Source: Mesorhizobium sp. M2A.F.Ca.ET.046.03.2.1
Lineage (GTDB): Bacteria; Pseudomonadota; Alphaproteobacteria; Rhizobiales; Rhizobiaceae
Assembly (NCBI RefSeq): GCF_003952425.1
Contig: NZ_CP034449.1
Location: forward strand, 5,320,001 to 5,384,000
Length of the DNA: 64,000 nt
Direction: 5' to 3'
How positions within the stretch are numbered: the first letter of the stretch is position 1; each line of letters begins with the position of its first letter. A model generated the notes under the pieces. It did not search any database. It saw only the letters and a list, made by a program, of their open reading frames with translations, and was not told where the DNA came from. Positions 26,579 to 36,411 of this stretch are shown one piece after another. The position numbers and the translations under genes were made by a program.

Positions 26579-28671
26579 GACTGACTGCCTTTGCGGGTCA
26601 GGAGGATCGCTCCGTCGCTTTGGATGACGGCGTCAAAGCTGGTGGTGACGACGGTCGACGTCTCGCGCTCGACGATGACGGCGGGCCCCGCCAGGCGGTC
26701 GCCGACGCAGAGCTTGTCGCGCTCGACGATGCCATAGGTCTGTGGCGCGCCGGTCGCCGGTTCGAACACGGCCCGGGTCGTTATCGGTTCGCTCTTCTTC
26801 CTGCCGGTGGTGAGTTCATGCCGCGTCACGGCCGGACGAACGTCCGTCGCCTTGACCGACCAGGTGACGATCTCGATCTCCAGCCCGTCGAGCCCTTCGA
26901 TGGCCCGGCCGAAGAAGCGCTGATAGCTGGTCTCGAACAGATCCTTGAGCTTGGCGACTGCATCCTCGCCGAACGGTTCGTCGACCAACGGCACGGGGAT
27001 TTCCCAGCCCTGGCCAGCATAGCGCATGAAGGCGGTGATCTCGCAGACGATCCTGCCGCTGGCGCCGCTGCGCACAAACCCCTCTGCGGAGGCCTTGAGG
27101 TCGGCGAGCAGGGCGTTGACCTCGGCCGGCTTGAAGCGCGACAGGCGCGTCAGCCTGGACGCCAGCGCCTCATAGCCGAACGGCGCTTTCAGGAAGCCGA
27201 TCGCCGAGCCGACGCCGGCGCCGCGCGGCACGATGCACTGGTCGATGCCGAGCTTTTCGCAGAGCCTCGCCGCGTGCAGGGGTGCCGCGCCGCCGAAGGC
27301 GATCATCAGATTGTCGGAGATGTTCTTGCCGTTCTCGACGGCGTGGACGCGAGCGGCGTTCGCCATGTTCTCGTCCACGACCTCGCAGATGCCGAAGGCC
27401 GTCGCCAAGGCATTCAGCGACAGGCGCTCGCCGACATCGCGCAGGATCGCCCGTTCGGACGCTGCCGTGTCGAGCTTGATCGCGCCGCCGGCGAAATTGT
27501 CGGGGTCGAGTTTGCCGAGCACCAGGTCGGCGTCGGTGATTGCGGGACGTTTGCCGCCGCGGCCGTAGCAGGCAGGGCCGGGCTCAGAGCCGGCGCTTTC
27601 CGGCCCGGTCTGAATGCGGCCCATTGCGTCGACCCAGGCGATGGAGCCGCCGCCGGCGCCGATCTCGATCATCTCGATGACCGGGATGGAGATCGGCATG
27701 CCCGAGCCTTTTGAGAAGCGATAGGTGCGCGCCACCTCGAAGGTTCGCGCCGTGCGCGGCGCAAAATCCTCGATCAGGCAGATTTTTGCGGTGGTGCCGC
27801 CCATGTCGTAGGAGACGACCTTTTCCAGGCCGAAGCGACGGGCGATATCGGCGGCGAAAATCGCGCCACCCGCCGGGCCGGACTCGACCAGCCGTACCGG
27901 GAATTCCGAAGCGGTCTCCACCGAGATCAGGCCGCCGCCCGAATGGATCATGAAGACGGGGCACTCGGCGCCCATGTCTTTCAGCCGTGTCTGCAGGCGC
28001 GCGAGATAGTCGGCCATCTGCGGCCGCACATAGGCGTTGGCTGAGACCGTGTTGAAACGCTCGAACTCGCGCATCTGCGGCGAGACTTCGGCGCTGATCG
28101 AAATCGGAATAGTCAGCTTCCTGGAGAGGATCTCGCGCGCCCGGCGCTCGTGGTCCGGATTGGCGTAGGCATGGATGAAACCGATCGCCACCGAGCCGAA
28201 ATTGCCGGCCGCGATCCGGTCGGCGATCGATTCGAGGGTGGCTTCGTCGAGCGGCTGCAGTTCCTGGCCCTCGGCGCCGATGCGGCCCTTGACGGTAAAG
28301 CGGTGCTCGCGCGGGATCAGCGGCGTCGGCAGTTGCAGGTTGAGATCATATTGCTCGAAGCGGTTTTCCGTCCGCATCTCGATCACATCGCGAAAACCTT
28401 CGGTCGTGACCAGAGCGGTTTTCGCCCCGCGTCGCTCGATCAGCGCGTTGGTGGCAAGCGTGGTGCCGTGGATGATGATGCCGATCTCGGCCGCCGAAAT
28501 GCCGGCATCGCGGATGACCATGTCGATGCCGTCAAGTATCGCCTGCTCGGGCGCCGCATAATTGGTCAGCACCTTGGTTGAAAACATCTCTCCCCTGACA
28601 TCGAGCGCGATGTCGGTGAAAGTGCCGCCAATGTCCGCGCCAAGGCGGATGTCGTCTGCTCGGGAGGTCAT
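26575..28671 (-). CDS. hyuA: Hydantoinase/oxoprolinase subunit A
   Basis: Protein of 698 residues of the HyuA/5-oxoprolinase A family. The N-terminal ATP-binding region shows LGADIGGTFTDIAL and HGTTLATNALIERRGAKTALVT; the central domain has SGPAGGAIFAAD and SYDMGGTTAKICLI, and GAGGGSIAWVD follows. It binds ATP and works with HyuB in the next gene. A LysR gene lies 175 bp upstream on the same strand and may regulate it. The exact substrate is unknown. Confidence 0.9.
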   Translation of the reverse strand: MTSRADDIRLGADIGGTFTDIALDVRGEMFSTKVLTNYAAPEQAILDGIDMVIRDAGISAAEIGIIIHGTTLATNALIERRGAKTALVTTEGFRDVIEMRTENRFEQYDLNLQLPTPLIPREHRFTVKGRIGAEGQELQPLDEATLESIADRIAAGNFGSVAIGFIHAYANPDHERRAREILSRKLTIPISISAEVSPQMREFERFNTVSANAYVRPQMADYLARLQTRLKDMGAECPVFMIHSGGGLISVETASEFPVRLVESGPAGGAIFAADIARRFGLEKVVSYDMGGTTAKICLIEDFAPRTARTFEVARTYRFSKGSGMPISIPVIEMIEIGAGGGSIAWVDAMGRIQTGPESAGSEPGPACYGRGGKRPAITDADLVLGKLDPDNFAGGAIKLDTAASERAILRDVGERLSLNALATAFGICEVVDENMANAARVHAVENGKNISDNLMIAFGGAAPLHAARLCEKLGIDQCIVPRGAGVGSAIGFLKAPFGYEALASRLTRLSRFKPAEVNALLADLKASAEGFVRSGASGRIVCEITAFMRYAGQGWEIPVPLVDEPFGEDAVAKLKDLFETSYQRFFGRAIEGLDGLEIEIVTWSVKATDVRPAVTRHELTTGRKKSEPITTRAVFEPATGAPQTYGIVERDKLCVGDRLAGPAVIVERETSTVVTTSFDAVIQSDGAILLTRKGSQS

Positions 28672-28846
28672 GCCATGGCCTCAGGGAAGAGAATGCTGCG
28701 TCACACACTTAGCGGCAAGCGAACCGGGCTTGCCTTTCGGCTTATACCTGAACTCCAGCGGGCCGATGCGAAATCAAGAAATGCAGCTCATTCGAAAGTT
28801 CTTCTTTCCTGTCTCCCGCGCCGGAACGTTGGTCTCGCGGCACTTG

Positions 28847-29794
28847 TCAGTCCGAAAGCGGAGTCGGTTTCGGCAGGGAAACCTTGAGGTCGCTGCGCCA
28901 GTCTTGCTGGGCCAGCCATCGATGAAGCGCGGCCACGGGCTTGACGCGCAGATGCCCGCGCGGAACGACGAGATAGAACCCGGGAACTTCTTCCGGCCGC
29001 ATATCGGCAATGGCCTCGCGGCCGATCGGCGCGACCAGCGCGCCGGAGCGGAAGTCCTCCTCGGCGTCGATCACGGAGACCAGGCCCACACCGATGCCTT
29101 GCAGGGTCGCCCGGCGCATCGTCGCCGCATCGTCGAAGCTGACGCTGCGGTCGCCGTCGGTCAGCGCCACGCCCAGGTGCCGCAATATGTCCGGCCACAG
29201 TCGCTTCGACTTGACCGTGTCGAGCAACGTGAACTTCGTCAGGTCCTGCGGCGACTTGATCTTCTCGCCGATCGCCGGCGTGCAGCAGATGATCTTCGGG
29301 TCCGGCACCAGGAGCGTCACCTCATAGTCCGGCCAGTTGCCGTAGCCCCACTGCACCGCCATGTCGATGTCGTCGCGACCGAAGTCGGGCAGGTCGACCA
29401 TCGTCGTCAGGCGCAGGTCGGCGCCAGGCAGTATCTCGCGGAACAGCGACAGCCTCGGCAGCAGGTAGTGCGTGGCGAAGTATGGACTGGCGTTGAGGTT
29501 GATGCGGTCCCGGTGGTTCGACTTGGTGACGCGACGAACGCCTTCGGAAAACTCCTCGAAGCCGGCCTTCACGTAATGCGAAAGAAGGATCGCCGACTCG
29601 GTCAGTTCGATCGAGCGGCCCTTGCGCTCGAACAGCGTCACCTGCAGCGTGTCTTCCAACAGCTTGATCTGCTGGCCGACGGCCTGCGGCGTGACCAGAA
29701 GCTCGTCGGCAGCCTGCCTAAAGCTCTTGTGCTGCGCGACGGCGTGGAAGACGCGAAGCGCATTGAGCGAAGGAAGGCGAAGCTTGCCGCTCAT
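28847..29794 (-). CDS. LysR-family regulator (GcvA-like)
   Basis: Regulator of 315 residues starting at ATG 29794 behind AAGGAGG. The N-terminal LPSLNALRVFHAVAQHKSFRQAADEL and TPQAVGQQIKLLEDTL form the winged helix of the GcvA-like branch. It lies upstream of and co-directional with hyuA-hyuB and downstream of the SDR pair, so its target could be either group. Confidence 0.88.
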   Translation of the reverse strand: MSGKLRLPSLNALRVFHAVAQHKSFRQAADELLVTPQAVGQQIKLLEDTLQVTLFERKGRSIELTESAILLSHYVKAGFEEFSEGVRRVTKSNHRDRINLNASPYFATHYLLPRLSLFREILPGADLRLTTMVDLPDFGRDDIDMAVQWGYGNWPDYEVTLLVPDPKIICCTPAIGEKIKSPQDLTKFTLLDTVKSKRLWPDILRHLGVALTDGDRSVSFDDAATMRRATLQGIGVGLVSVIDAEEDFRSGALVAPIGREAIADMRPEEVPGFYLVVPRGHLRVKPVAALHRWLAQQDWRSDLKVSLPKPTPLSD

Positions 29795-29872
29795 CGTAAG
29801 TCCGCCTCCTTCCGTTCGAGACCCGTATCATGCACCGCCGAACCTCAACAGCCGCTGGCTATCGAAATGATT

Positions 29873-30622
29873 CTAAGCGTAGATGTAACCACCTGAAACA
29901 ATGACGTTTTCGCCGGTCATGTAGGTGTTCTTCGGACCTCCGGTCATCAACACCCATTCGGCAATCTCGGTCGGCTCGGCGCCGCGCCCGAGCGGGCTTG
30001 CCTTGGCCAGTTCTTCCAGGAAGCCGAGGGCCTTCGCCTTCTCGGTGGCCATGCCGGCCGGCGCCACGGAGTTCACCAGGATGCCGTCCTTGGCGACGTG
30101 ATGGGCAAAGGAGCGCGTCAGGCTGACGACGGCTGCCTTGGTCGCCGCATAATGGGCGTTCTGGGGATGCGCCTTGAAGGCGTCAACCGAGGTCAGATTG
30201 ACGATGCGGCCGCGCACCTCGGCTTTCGGCTCCTGCGTCTGCATGTGGCGAACCGCTGCCACCATCATGTGGTAGGTGCCCTTGATGTTGATGCCGTTGG
30301 AGGCGTCCCAATCGGCGTCGGTGATCTCGAGCAGCGGGCGGCGCGGATAGATCGCGGCGCAGTTGATCAGCGTGTCGACGCGACCGAGCTTGGCCACGAT
30401 GGCATCGAAGGCGGCATGGCATCGCGGGCCGATCTGGATGTCGCACGTCGCGGTGGCGACAGGCAGGCCCTTGGCCCTTGCCGGATCGAGCGCGCTCTCC
30501 GCCGCTTCCTGGTTGATGTCGATGATGCCGATCTTGGCCGCCCCGGCCTCGACAGCCATCTTGACCAGGAGGGCGCCGAGGCCGGCGCCGCCGCCAACGA
30601 TCAGAACGGAAAGATCCTTCAT
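29873..30622 (-). CDS. Short-chain dehydrogenase/reductase
   Basis: SDR of 249 residues. The cofactor loop is the less common [11 protein letters not shown] form, and NCAA stands where NNAG is usual. The catalytic residues are Ser in LTSVDAF and YAATK. I chose ATG 30622 ([12 protein letters not shown]); the frame extending upstream to 30700 lies over the neighbouring SDR gene and is unlikely to be translated. It is 11 bp after the next SDR gene and co-transcribed with it. Substrate unknown. Confidence 0.82.
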   Translation of the reverse strand: MKDLSVLIVGGGAGLGALLVKMAVEAGAAKIGIIDINQEAAESALDPARAKGLPVATATCDIQIGPRCHAAFDAIVAKLGRVDTLINCAAIYPRRPLLEITDADWDASNGINIKGTYHMMVAAVRHMQTQEPKAEVRGRIVNLTSVDAFKAHPQNAHYAATKAAVVSLTRSFAHHVAKDGILVNSVAPAGMATEKAKALGFLEELAKASPLGRGAEPTEIAEWVLMTGGPKNTYMTGENVIVSGGYIYA

Positions 30623-30633
30623 TCCACTATCCC

Positions 30634-31344
30634 TTACTTGGTGCCGCTCGGCGAGGTCGGCCATGTCGGCATAATGTCGAAACGGGTGACGTCGGCCCAT
30701 GCCGGCAGCGCGAGCACGGCGACGACCATCCTGGCCACGTCATCGGGCTGCACCACCTTGCTGGCGTACATGGCGGCGCGCGCCTTGGCGTCGAGGATAT
30801 CCTGGTAGAGCTGCGTCTCGACGCGGCCGGCGACGATCTCGGTGACGCGTATGCCGGAGGGCGACAGGTCGGCGCGCAGCGCACCGGCAAAGCCGGAGAT
30901 CGCCGCCTTGGTGGCTGCGTAGACGGCGATGTTGGAAAATGCCGTGTGGCCGGCGACGGAGCCGGTGAACAGGATATGGCCCGACTGCCGCTCGCGCATC
31001 TGCGGCACGACGAGGCGGGTGAGCAGGATAGCGGCGCTGAGGTTCACCTCCAGCGTTGCGTCGATGTCGGCGATCTTCATGTCCGCGAAATTGCCGAGCG
31101 GCGGCATGATGCCGGCATTGTTGATCAGCACATCGATGGTGAGATCCGCCAGCACCGATTCCAGCGCCTCGCGGTCGGTGACGTCGACGGCAATCGGCAC
31201 GATGCCCGGCCGCTCGGCCTGCAGTTCTTTCAGCGCCGCCTTGCTGCGGCCGACCGCGTAGACCTCATAGCCGGCATCGCTCAAGGCGATCGCGATCGCG
31301 CGTCCTATCCCGCTCGTCGCCCCGGTGATGAAGGCTGTCGTCAC
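30634..31344 (-). CDS. Short-chain dehydrogenase/reductase (YdfG-like)
   Basis: SDR of 236 residues starting at GTG 31344. Motifs are [12 protein letters not shown] (in INNAGIMPP) and the catalytic YAATK. The C-terminal region [19 protein letters not shown] resembles serine or 3-hydroxy acid dehydrogenases such as YdfG. It forms a two-gene unit with the following SDR. Confidence 0.83.
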   Translation of the reverse strand: MTTAFITGATSGIGRAIAIALSDAGYEVYAVGRSKAALKELQAERPGIVPIAVDVTDREALESVLADLTIDVLINNAGIMPPLGNFADMKIADIDATLEVNLSAAILLTRLVVPQMRERQSGHILFTGSVAGHTAFSNIAVYAATKAAISGFAGALRADLSPSGIRVTEIVAGRVETQLYQDILDAKARAAMYASKVVQPDDVARMVVAVLALPAWADVTRFDIMPTWPTSPSGTK

Positions 31345-31654
31345 TTGGGCTTCCCCATTTGCGGCTTCCCATTTGCCTGGATTTCAGTCTGCGGCGCGGG
31401 CCAGCGCCGCGAAACCAAGAAAACCAGCAAAAAGGAAAGATGAACTTTCGAAAGCTGGTGTGGCGTTTGAACGTTCCACGCCAGCTGCGCCATTTTCAAC
31501 GCCGTAAAGCAAAGAAATACAATGCTTTCGGCGTGCCGGAGAGGAGCTCCTGCCGGCCGATCGAACAAAAACATAGCTTTCGCAACCGCGTGGTGGACCC
31601 GCCGACAGCGGTCTTTCATCTTGTGAAGGCGAGGTCGCCCGGTCTCAGGTCCGC
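31345..31654. other. 310-bp intergenic region
   Basis: It lies between the SDR start and the DapA-family gene end, both on the minus strand, and should hold the SDR promoter. It is less GC-rich than its surroundings (A tracts around 31425-31440). A 75-codon plus-strand ORF (31440-31667) has an AAAGGA site but a basic, low-complexity product and tail overlap with the next gene; I do not accept it as a gene. Confidence 0.4.
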
Positions 31655-32614
31655 TCAGGCCGCGTAACGTGCCATTGCGGGCTGCCTCGACCACTGGGCG
31701 TACCAAGTGTCGAAGAGCTTGAGCTGTGCTTCGGCAAAGCCGCGCTGGCTGTCGGTCAGCGCATCGGTCTCGTTGAAGTGCAGCCTGTATTCGGGATTAC
31801 CCTTCAGCACCATCATGTGCTTGAAATAAAGCACCAAGTCCGGGCCTTCGTCGAACGAAGACAGCACGGCGAGCGCGGCATCGAGCTCCTGCGCAAGCCG
31901 GCGCGCTTCGGCGTCGCCCTTCGCCGCGGCCTGGCTGAGGCCCGCCAGATGCAGCACTTCCTTCGGCAGCACGTTGCCGATGCCGGTGATCGCGCCGGAG
32001 GCTCCGCAGTTGACGAAACCGTGGAAGACGGCGGTGTCGACGCCGATCATCAGCGCGACCTCATCGTCGCGGCTGGTGATGTTCTCCGCCGCGTAGCGCA
32101 GATCCGACGGGCCGCCGAACTCCTTGAAGCCGACAAGGTTCGGATGTTCGGCGCGCAGCGCGAAGAAGAGGTCGGCGCGCGTGGCAAAACCGTAATAGGG
32201 GCTGTTGTAGATGACCGCCGGCAGGTCGGGGGCGGCTGAGAGGATCGCCTTGAAATGATGGCGCTGCGCGGTGACCGACGGACCGCGCGACAGAACGCGC
32301 GGGATCACCATCAGGCCGCGGGCGCCGACCTTCTGCGCATGCGCAGCATGAGCCACGGCGCTGGCCGTGTTGACGGCGCCGGTACCGACGATCACCGGCA
32401 CGCCGGCCTTCACCAGGCGCTCGACGCCCTGCATGCGCTGCTCGTCGCTCAGCAGCGGCCAGTCGCCCATGGAGCCGCAATAGACGACCGCAGACATGCC
32501 GGCAGCGATCAATTCGCGTCCCTTGCGCACCAGGGCGTCGAAGTCGGGAAGCCGGTCATCGGTGCAGGGCGTCATCAGCGCCGGCATGCAGCCGGAAAAA
32601 ACGTTGGCGGTCAT
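31655..32614 (-). CDS. Dihydrodipicolinate synthase (DapA)/N-acetylneuraminate lyase family protein
   Basis: Class I aldolase-type TIM barrel of 319 residues. The Schiff-base lysine is in LVGFKEFGG and the Tyr in PAVIYNSPYYGF; the substrate loop reads YCGSMGDWP. The ATG at 32614 follows AAGGAG. Divergence from a proline-racemase homologue is the layout of hydroxyproline-type catabolic loci, where such a protein deaminates pyrroline-4-hydroxy-2-carboxylate, so a related lyase or deaminase role is inferred. It is unlikely to be the lysine-biosynthetic DapA. Confidence 0.82.
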   Translation of the reverse strand: MTANVFSGCMPALMTPCTDDRLPDFDALVRKGRELIAAGMSAVVYCGSMGDWPLLSDEQRMQGVERLVKAGVPVIVGTGAVNTASAVAHAAHAQKVGARGLMVIPRVLSRGPSVTAQRHHFKAILSAAPDLPAVIYNSPYYGFATRADLFFALRAEHPNLVGFKEFGGPSDLRYAAENITSRDDEVALMIGVDTAVFHGFVNCGASGAITGIGNVLPKEVLHLAGLSQAAAKGDAEARRLAQELDAALAVLSSFDEGPDLVLYFKHMMVLKGNPEYRLHFNETDALTDSQRGFAEAQLKLFDTWYAQWSRQPAMARYAA

Positions 32615-32669
32615 TTGGGATTCTCCTTGAGGCTGGCACGCAGATTGATCAGTTTGTCCCGAAGCAGCA

Positions 32670-32684
32670 CCGCTTGCCAAGCGG
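32670..32684. promoter_or_regulatory. Short palindrome in the DapA-family/PrpR-family divergent promoter
   Basis: CCGCTT and AAGCGG flank GCC in a perfect 6-bp dyad, midway in the 100-bp gap between the two divergent genes. It may be an operator half-pair; no regulator is adjacent. Confidence 0.25.
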
Positions 32685-32714
32685 ATAGTGGCGGCCGACA
32701 GGGAGAAACGAACA

Positions 32715-33755
32715 ATGCGTAGCAGGACCAGCATCCGCGTCGTCAGCTGCCATGCCGAGGGTGAGATCGGCGACGTCATCGTCGGCGGCGTGCTGCCGCC
32801 GGCAGGCCGCACGATGATGGAAAAGATGATCGCGATGGAGCGCGATCACGATCATATCAGGCGCATGCTGATCTGCGAGCCGCGCGGCAGCGTCGCCCGC
32901 CACGTCAATCTCCTGGTGCCCTCGACGCGCGAGGATTGCGCCGCGGGCGCCATCATCATGGAGCCGACCGAATACCCGCCGATGTCGGGCTCCAACACGA
33001 TCTGCGTCGCCACGGTGCTGCTCGAGACCGGAATGGTGCCGATGCAGGAGCCGGAGACACGCTTCAAGCTCGATATGCCGGGCGGCGTCATCGAGGTCAA
33101 CGCCGAATGCCGCGACGGCAAATGCCTGTCGATCACCTTCCGCAACGCCCCCGCCTTCGCCGAACGCCTCGACGCGAATATCGAGGTCGAGGGGCTGGGA
33201 ACGCTGAAGGTGGACATCGCTTACGGCGGCATGTTCTACGCCATCGTCGATGCACCCGCGCTAGGTTTATCGGTTACGCCCGACGAGGCGCGCGAACTGG
33301 CCGTGGCCGGCGAGAAGGTTCGCCGCGCCGCGCGCGAGCAGCTCGATGTCGTCCATCCTGAATTCGACAATGTGCGCGGTGTCTCGATCGTGCAGTTCGC
33401 CATGCCGTTCCAGGGGCCGGGCAAGGTCACGCGCAACACCTGCATCGTCTCGCCCGGCCGTTCCGACCGCAGCCCGACCGGGACCGGCACCTCGGCCCGC
33501 ATGGCCGTGCTGCACGCGCGGGGCCAGATGAAGGAAGGGGAGGTGTTGATCCATGAATCGATCATCGGCTCGCGCTTCACCGGCAGAATTGTCGGCTTGA
33601 CCGAAATCGCCGGACGCAAGGCGATCGTTCCCGAGATCACCGGCCGTGCCTGGATCACCGGCGAGCACAACTACTATCTCGATCCGACAGATCCCTATCC
33701 GCAAGGCTATGTGCTGTCGGACACCTGGGGCACCTCGACCTCGGTGACGCAATAG
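32715..33755 (+). CDS. Proline racemase-family protein with Ser/Thr at the catalytic cysteine positions
   Basis: Member of the proline racemase/4-hydroxyproline epimerase/trans-3-hydroxyproline dehydratase family, 346 residues. The first catalytic site, usually MCGH, reads MSGSN (Ser91). The second, usually DRSPCGTGTSA, reads DRSPTGTGTSA (Thr255). Thr at the second site is known from trans-3-hydroxyproline dehydratases, and Ser at the first from some epimerases; the pairing suggests dehydration or elimination rather than cysteine-based racemisation. The start is ATG 32715 behind AGGGAG. Divergent from the DapA-family gene. Confidence 0.83.
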   Translation: MRSRTSIRVVSCHAEGEIGDVIVGGVLPPAGRTMMEKMIAMERDHDHIRRMLICEPRGSVARHVNLLVPSTREDCAAGAIIMEPTEYPPMSGSNTICVATVLLETGMVPMQEPETRFKLDMPGGVIEVNAECRDGKCLSITFRNAPAFAERLDANIEVEGLGTLKVDIAYGGMFYAIVDAPALGLSVTPDEARELAVAGEKVRRAAREQLDVVHPEFDNVRGVSIVQFAMPFQGPGKVTRNTCIVSPGRSDRSPTGTGTSARMAVLHARGQMKEGEVLIHESIIGSRFTGRIVGLTEIAGRKAIVPEITGRAWITGEHNYYLDPTDPYPQGYVLSDTWGTSTSVTQ

Positions 33756-33782
33756 AACTTCTTGCAACGGCGTCGCCTTGGA

Positions 33783-33805
33783 GCTCGGGCACCCGGAGCC
33801 TTTTT
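33783..33805 (+). terminator. Intrinsic terminator after the proline racemase-family gene
   Basis: GCTCGG pairs with CC(G)GAGC around a short loop with one bulged base and is followed by five T residues (33801-33805), 28 bp after the stop codon at 33755. Confidence 0.5.
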
Positions 33806-33973
33806 GTTCAAACGCAGGGGCATTGCGCTTGCATATGCTCGGCGGACTTGCAGGGAGGCGCCCGCTCTGATTCCCTGCGCTTGGTGGGGATCACCTGATT
33901 CGTGTGCTCGTTGCTCCGGTTCCGCATCGTCGTGCGGCGGAGCAGCGGGCGCTTTCGGTAGAAAGATGAAAAA

Positions 33974-34966
33974 ATGACCGCCAAGCCGGAAATCCTGGAG
34001 ATGAGACCCAAGATTACCGTCGTCGGGGTCGGCGGTGCCGGCGGCAACGCCGTCAACAACATGATCGCCGAAGGTCTGCAGGGCGTCGAGTTCGTCGTCG
34101 CCAACACCGACGCCCAGGCGCTCACCATGTCAAAGTCGTCGCGGCTGATCCAATTGGGCGCGCATGTCACCGAGGGCCTGGGCGCCGGGTCCTTGCCCCA
34201 GGTCGGAAGTGCGGCCGCGGAGGAATCCATCGATGAGATCATGGATCATCTGGCGGGAACGCATATGTGCTTCATCACCGCCGGCATGGGTGGCGGCACC
34301 GGGACGGGTGCCGCGCCCGTGATTGCGCGCGCCGCGCGCGATGCCGGCATTTTGACAGTGGCCGTCGTCACCAAGCCTTTCACGTTCGAAGGCAAGCGCC
34401 GGACCCAGGCGGCCGAGGAAGGCATAGAACGCCTGCGCGAAAGCGCCGACACCGTGATCGTCATCCCGAACCAGAACCTGTTTCGGGTCGCCGACGCCAG
34501 GACCACCTTCGCCGACGCTTTCGCCATGGCCGATCGCGTCCTCTACGCGGGCGTCGGCTGCATCACGGATCTCATCGTCAAGGAAGGCCTGATCAATCTC
34601 GATTTCGCCGACGTGAAATCGGTGATGCGGGACATGGGCCCGGCAATGATGGGAACGGGCGAGGCCTCCGGAGAGGGACGCGCAAGAACGGCAGCCGAGG
34701 CGGCGATAGCCAATCCGCTGCTGGACGAAGCCTCCATGACGGGCGCCAGGGGGCTGCTGGTGTCGATCAGCGGCGGTATGGACATGACGCTGTTCGAGGT
34801 CGATGAGGCCGCGACGAGGATACGCGAGGAGGTCGACGCCGATGCCGACATCATCGTCGGCGCCATCTTCGACCAGTCCCTGGCCGGGAAGTTCCGTGTG
34901 TCGGTCGTCGCGACGGGACTGCGCAAGAGCGCGAGCGTGATGCAGTTCGAGCAGAGGATCGCCTGA
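33974..34966 (+). CDS. ftsZ2: FtsZ paralogue lacking the C-terminal tail (FtsZ2-type)
   Basis: Tubulin-like GTPase of 330 residues. The tubulin signature GGGTGTG is at residues 107-113 and the T7 catalytic loop NLDFAD at 208-213, so GTP binding and hydrolysis look intact. The protein ends right after the globular domain ([10 protein letters not shown]) with no linker and no C-terminal peptide for FtsA/ZipA-type partners. Sinorhizobium meliloti is known to carry a similar short second FtsZ. It sits alone, far from any cell-wall/division cluster. Confidence 0.88.
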   Translation: MTAKPEILEMRPKITVVGVGGAGGNAVNNMIAEGLQGVEFVVANTDAQALTMSKSSRLIQLGAHVTEGLGAGSLPQVGSAAAEESIDEIMDHLAGTHMCFITAGMGGGTGTGAAPVIARAARDAGILTVAVVTKPFTFEGKRRTQAAEEGIERLRESADTVIVIPNQNLFRVADARTTFADAFAMADRVLYAGVGCITDLIVKEGLINLDFADVKSVMRDMGPAMMGTGEASGEGRARTAAEAAIANPLLDEASMTGARGLLVSISGGMDMTLFEVDEAATRIREEVDADADIIVGAIFDQSLAGKFRVSVVATGLRKSASVMQFEQRIA

Positions 34967-35142
34967 CCCACCGCGATTCTCGAGCGCGCCGATGGCGCGG
35001 CGCAAATAGGCTGATGCCAGCTTCCGACGGCGAATAGATCCCTGGCCGCCAGATTTCGACAGCCTGCGCACTTACACGCGCGCCTCTTCGTCGCTAACTT
35101 TCATGCCACGGCATACAGTCGCGGCTGACGGGAGAGGCTCAC

Positions 35143-36204
35143 ATGAAAAGCTTCGTCTACAACGCCCAGCCAGCACGCGTCGTCTTCGGATCAGGCACGA
35201 TCGCAAGGCTCCCGGAGGAGATCGACCGGCTCGGGCTGAAACGTGTGCTGGTCCTGGCCACGCCGCCGCGGGAGGCCGATGCCCGGCGCCATGCCGAGTT
35301 CCTCGGCGACAGGGCAGCCGGCGTCTATGCCAAAGCGACGATGCATACGCCGGTGTCCGTCACCGAGGACGCGCTGCGGGTCGCGGCGGAACTCCAGGCC
35401 GACGGGCTGGTCGCGGTCGGCGGCGGCTCCACGACGGGTCTCGCGAAGGCGATCGCCTTGCGCACCGACCTGCCGCAGATTGTGATGCCGACGACCTATG
35501 CCGGCTCGGAAATGACGCCGATCCTCGGCGAGACGAAAGATGGCGTGAAGGTCACCCAATCGAGCCCGAAGGTGCTGCCGGAAGTGGTGATCTACGACGT
35601 CGACCTGACGATGACGCTTCCCGCTTCGTTGTCGGGAACAAGCGGCATGAACGCCATCGCCCATGCGGTCGAGGCGCTCTATGCCAGGGAAAGCAACCCG
35701 GTGATAAATCTGATGGCCACCGAAGCCATCGGCGCGTTGGTGAGCGCCTTGCCGGTCATTGCCGGGAACCCGCATGACCGCGACGCGCGTTCCGAGGCGC
35801 TTTACGGCGCCTGGCTCTGCGGCATCTGCCTCGGCTCGGTCGGCATGGCGCTGCACCACAAGCTTTGCCATACGCTCGGCGGCAGTTTCGATCTGCCGCA
35901 TGCGGAGACCCATACGATCGTGCTGCCGCATGCGCTGGCCTACAACGCCCCCGCCGTTCCGGCCGTCATGCAAACCCTGCGGGCCGTGCTGAAGACGGAT
36001 GATCCTGCCATCGCGCTCTACGACCTCGCCGGCCGCATCGGCGCAAAACGCGCGCTGTCCGAGATCGGCATGCCGTCCGAGGGGATCGACATTGCGACGG
36101 ACCGTGCGCTGGCCAATCCCTACTGGAACCCGCGGGCGCTGGAGCGGGAACCGATCCGGGCCCTTATCGCGCGCGCCTATGCCGGCGAGCCGCCGCAGGC
36201 CTGA
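35143..36204 (+). CDS. Maleylacetate reductase-like iron-containing alcohol dehydrogenase
   Basis: Group III alcohol dehydrogenase fold of 353 residues. The NAD(P) motif is VGGGSTTGLAKAIAL, and PTTYAGSEMTPILGET plus the histidines in MALHHKLCHTLGG and DLPHAETHTIVLPH match maleylacetate reductases, which reduce maleylacetate to 3-oxoadipate in chlorocatechol, resorcinol or hydroxyquinol breakdown. No ring-cleavage dioxygenase is nearby, so the upstream pathway is either elsewhere or different. Confidence 0.83.
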   Translation: MKSFVYNAQPARVVFGSGTIARLPEEIDRLGLKRVLVLATPPREADARRHAEFLGDRAAGVYAKATMHTPVSVTEDALRVAAELQADGLVAVGGGSTTGLAKAIALRTDLPQIVMPTTYAGSEMTPILGETKDGVKVTQSSPKVLPEVVIYDVDLTMTLPASLSGTSGMNAIAHAVEALYARESNPVINLMATEAIGALVSALPVIAGNPHDRDARSEALYGAWLCGICLGSVGMALHHKLCHTLGGSFDLPHAETHTIVLPHALAYNAPAVPAVMQTLRAVLKTDDPAIALYDLAGRIGAKRALSEIGMPSEGIDIATDRALANPYWNPRALEREPIRALIARAYAGEPPQA

Positions 36205-36411
36205 GAAGGCTGCCCCTGGGATGAAAGCTTCACGAAGCTTACGCTTCGGCGCGGGGGCAAACTGCACAGCGTATCAGAAAAACGAAATTGTCCGCCGACG
36301 CTCCAGTCGTAATTGTCCCGTACAGGCAAACGGCTCGGAGCCTTGGGAGGATTCCGATTCAGCTGGTCGCCTGAGGAAGGCGCCAATCATAGGCTGCCTG
36401 GGAGGAGGAAA

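Noticed and set aside
31440..31667. 75-codon plus-strand ORF with an AAAGGA site
   Set aside because: The product is basic and low in information, the ORF runs 13 bp into the convergent DapA-family gene, and the neighbouring minus-strand SDR promoter should occupy this stretch.
36228..36246. AGCTTC/GAAGCT palindrome after the maleylacetate-reductase-like gene as a terminator
   Set aside because: The stem is only 6 bp with a 2-base loop and no T tract follows.
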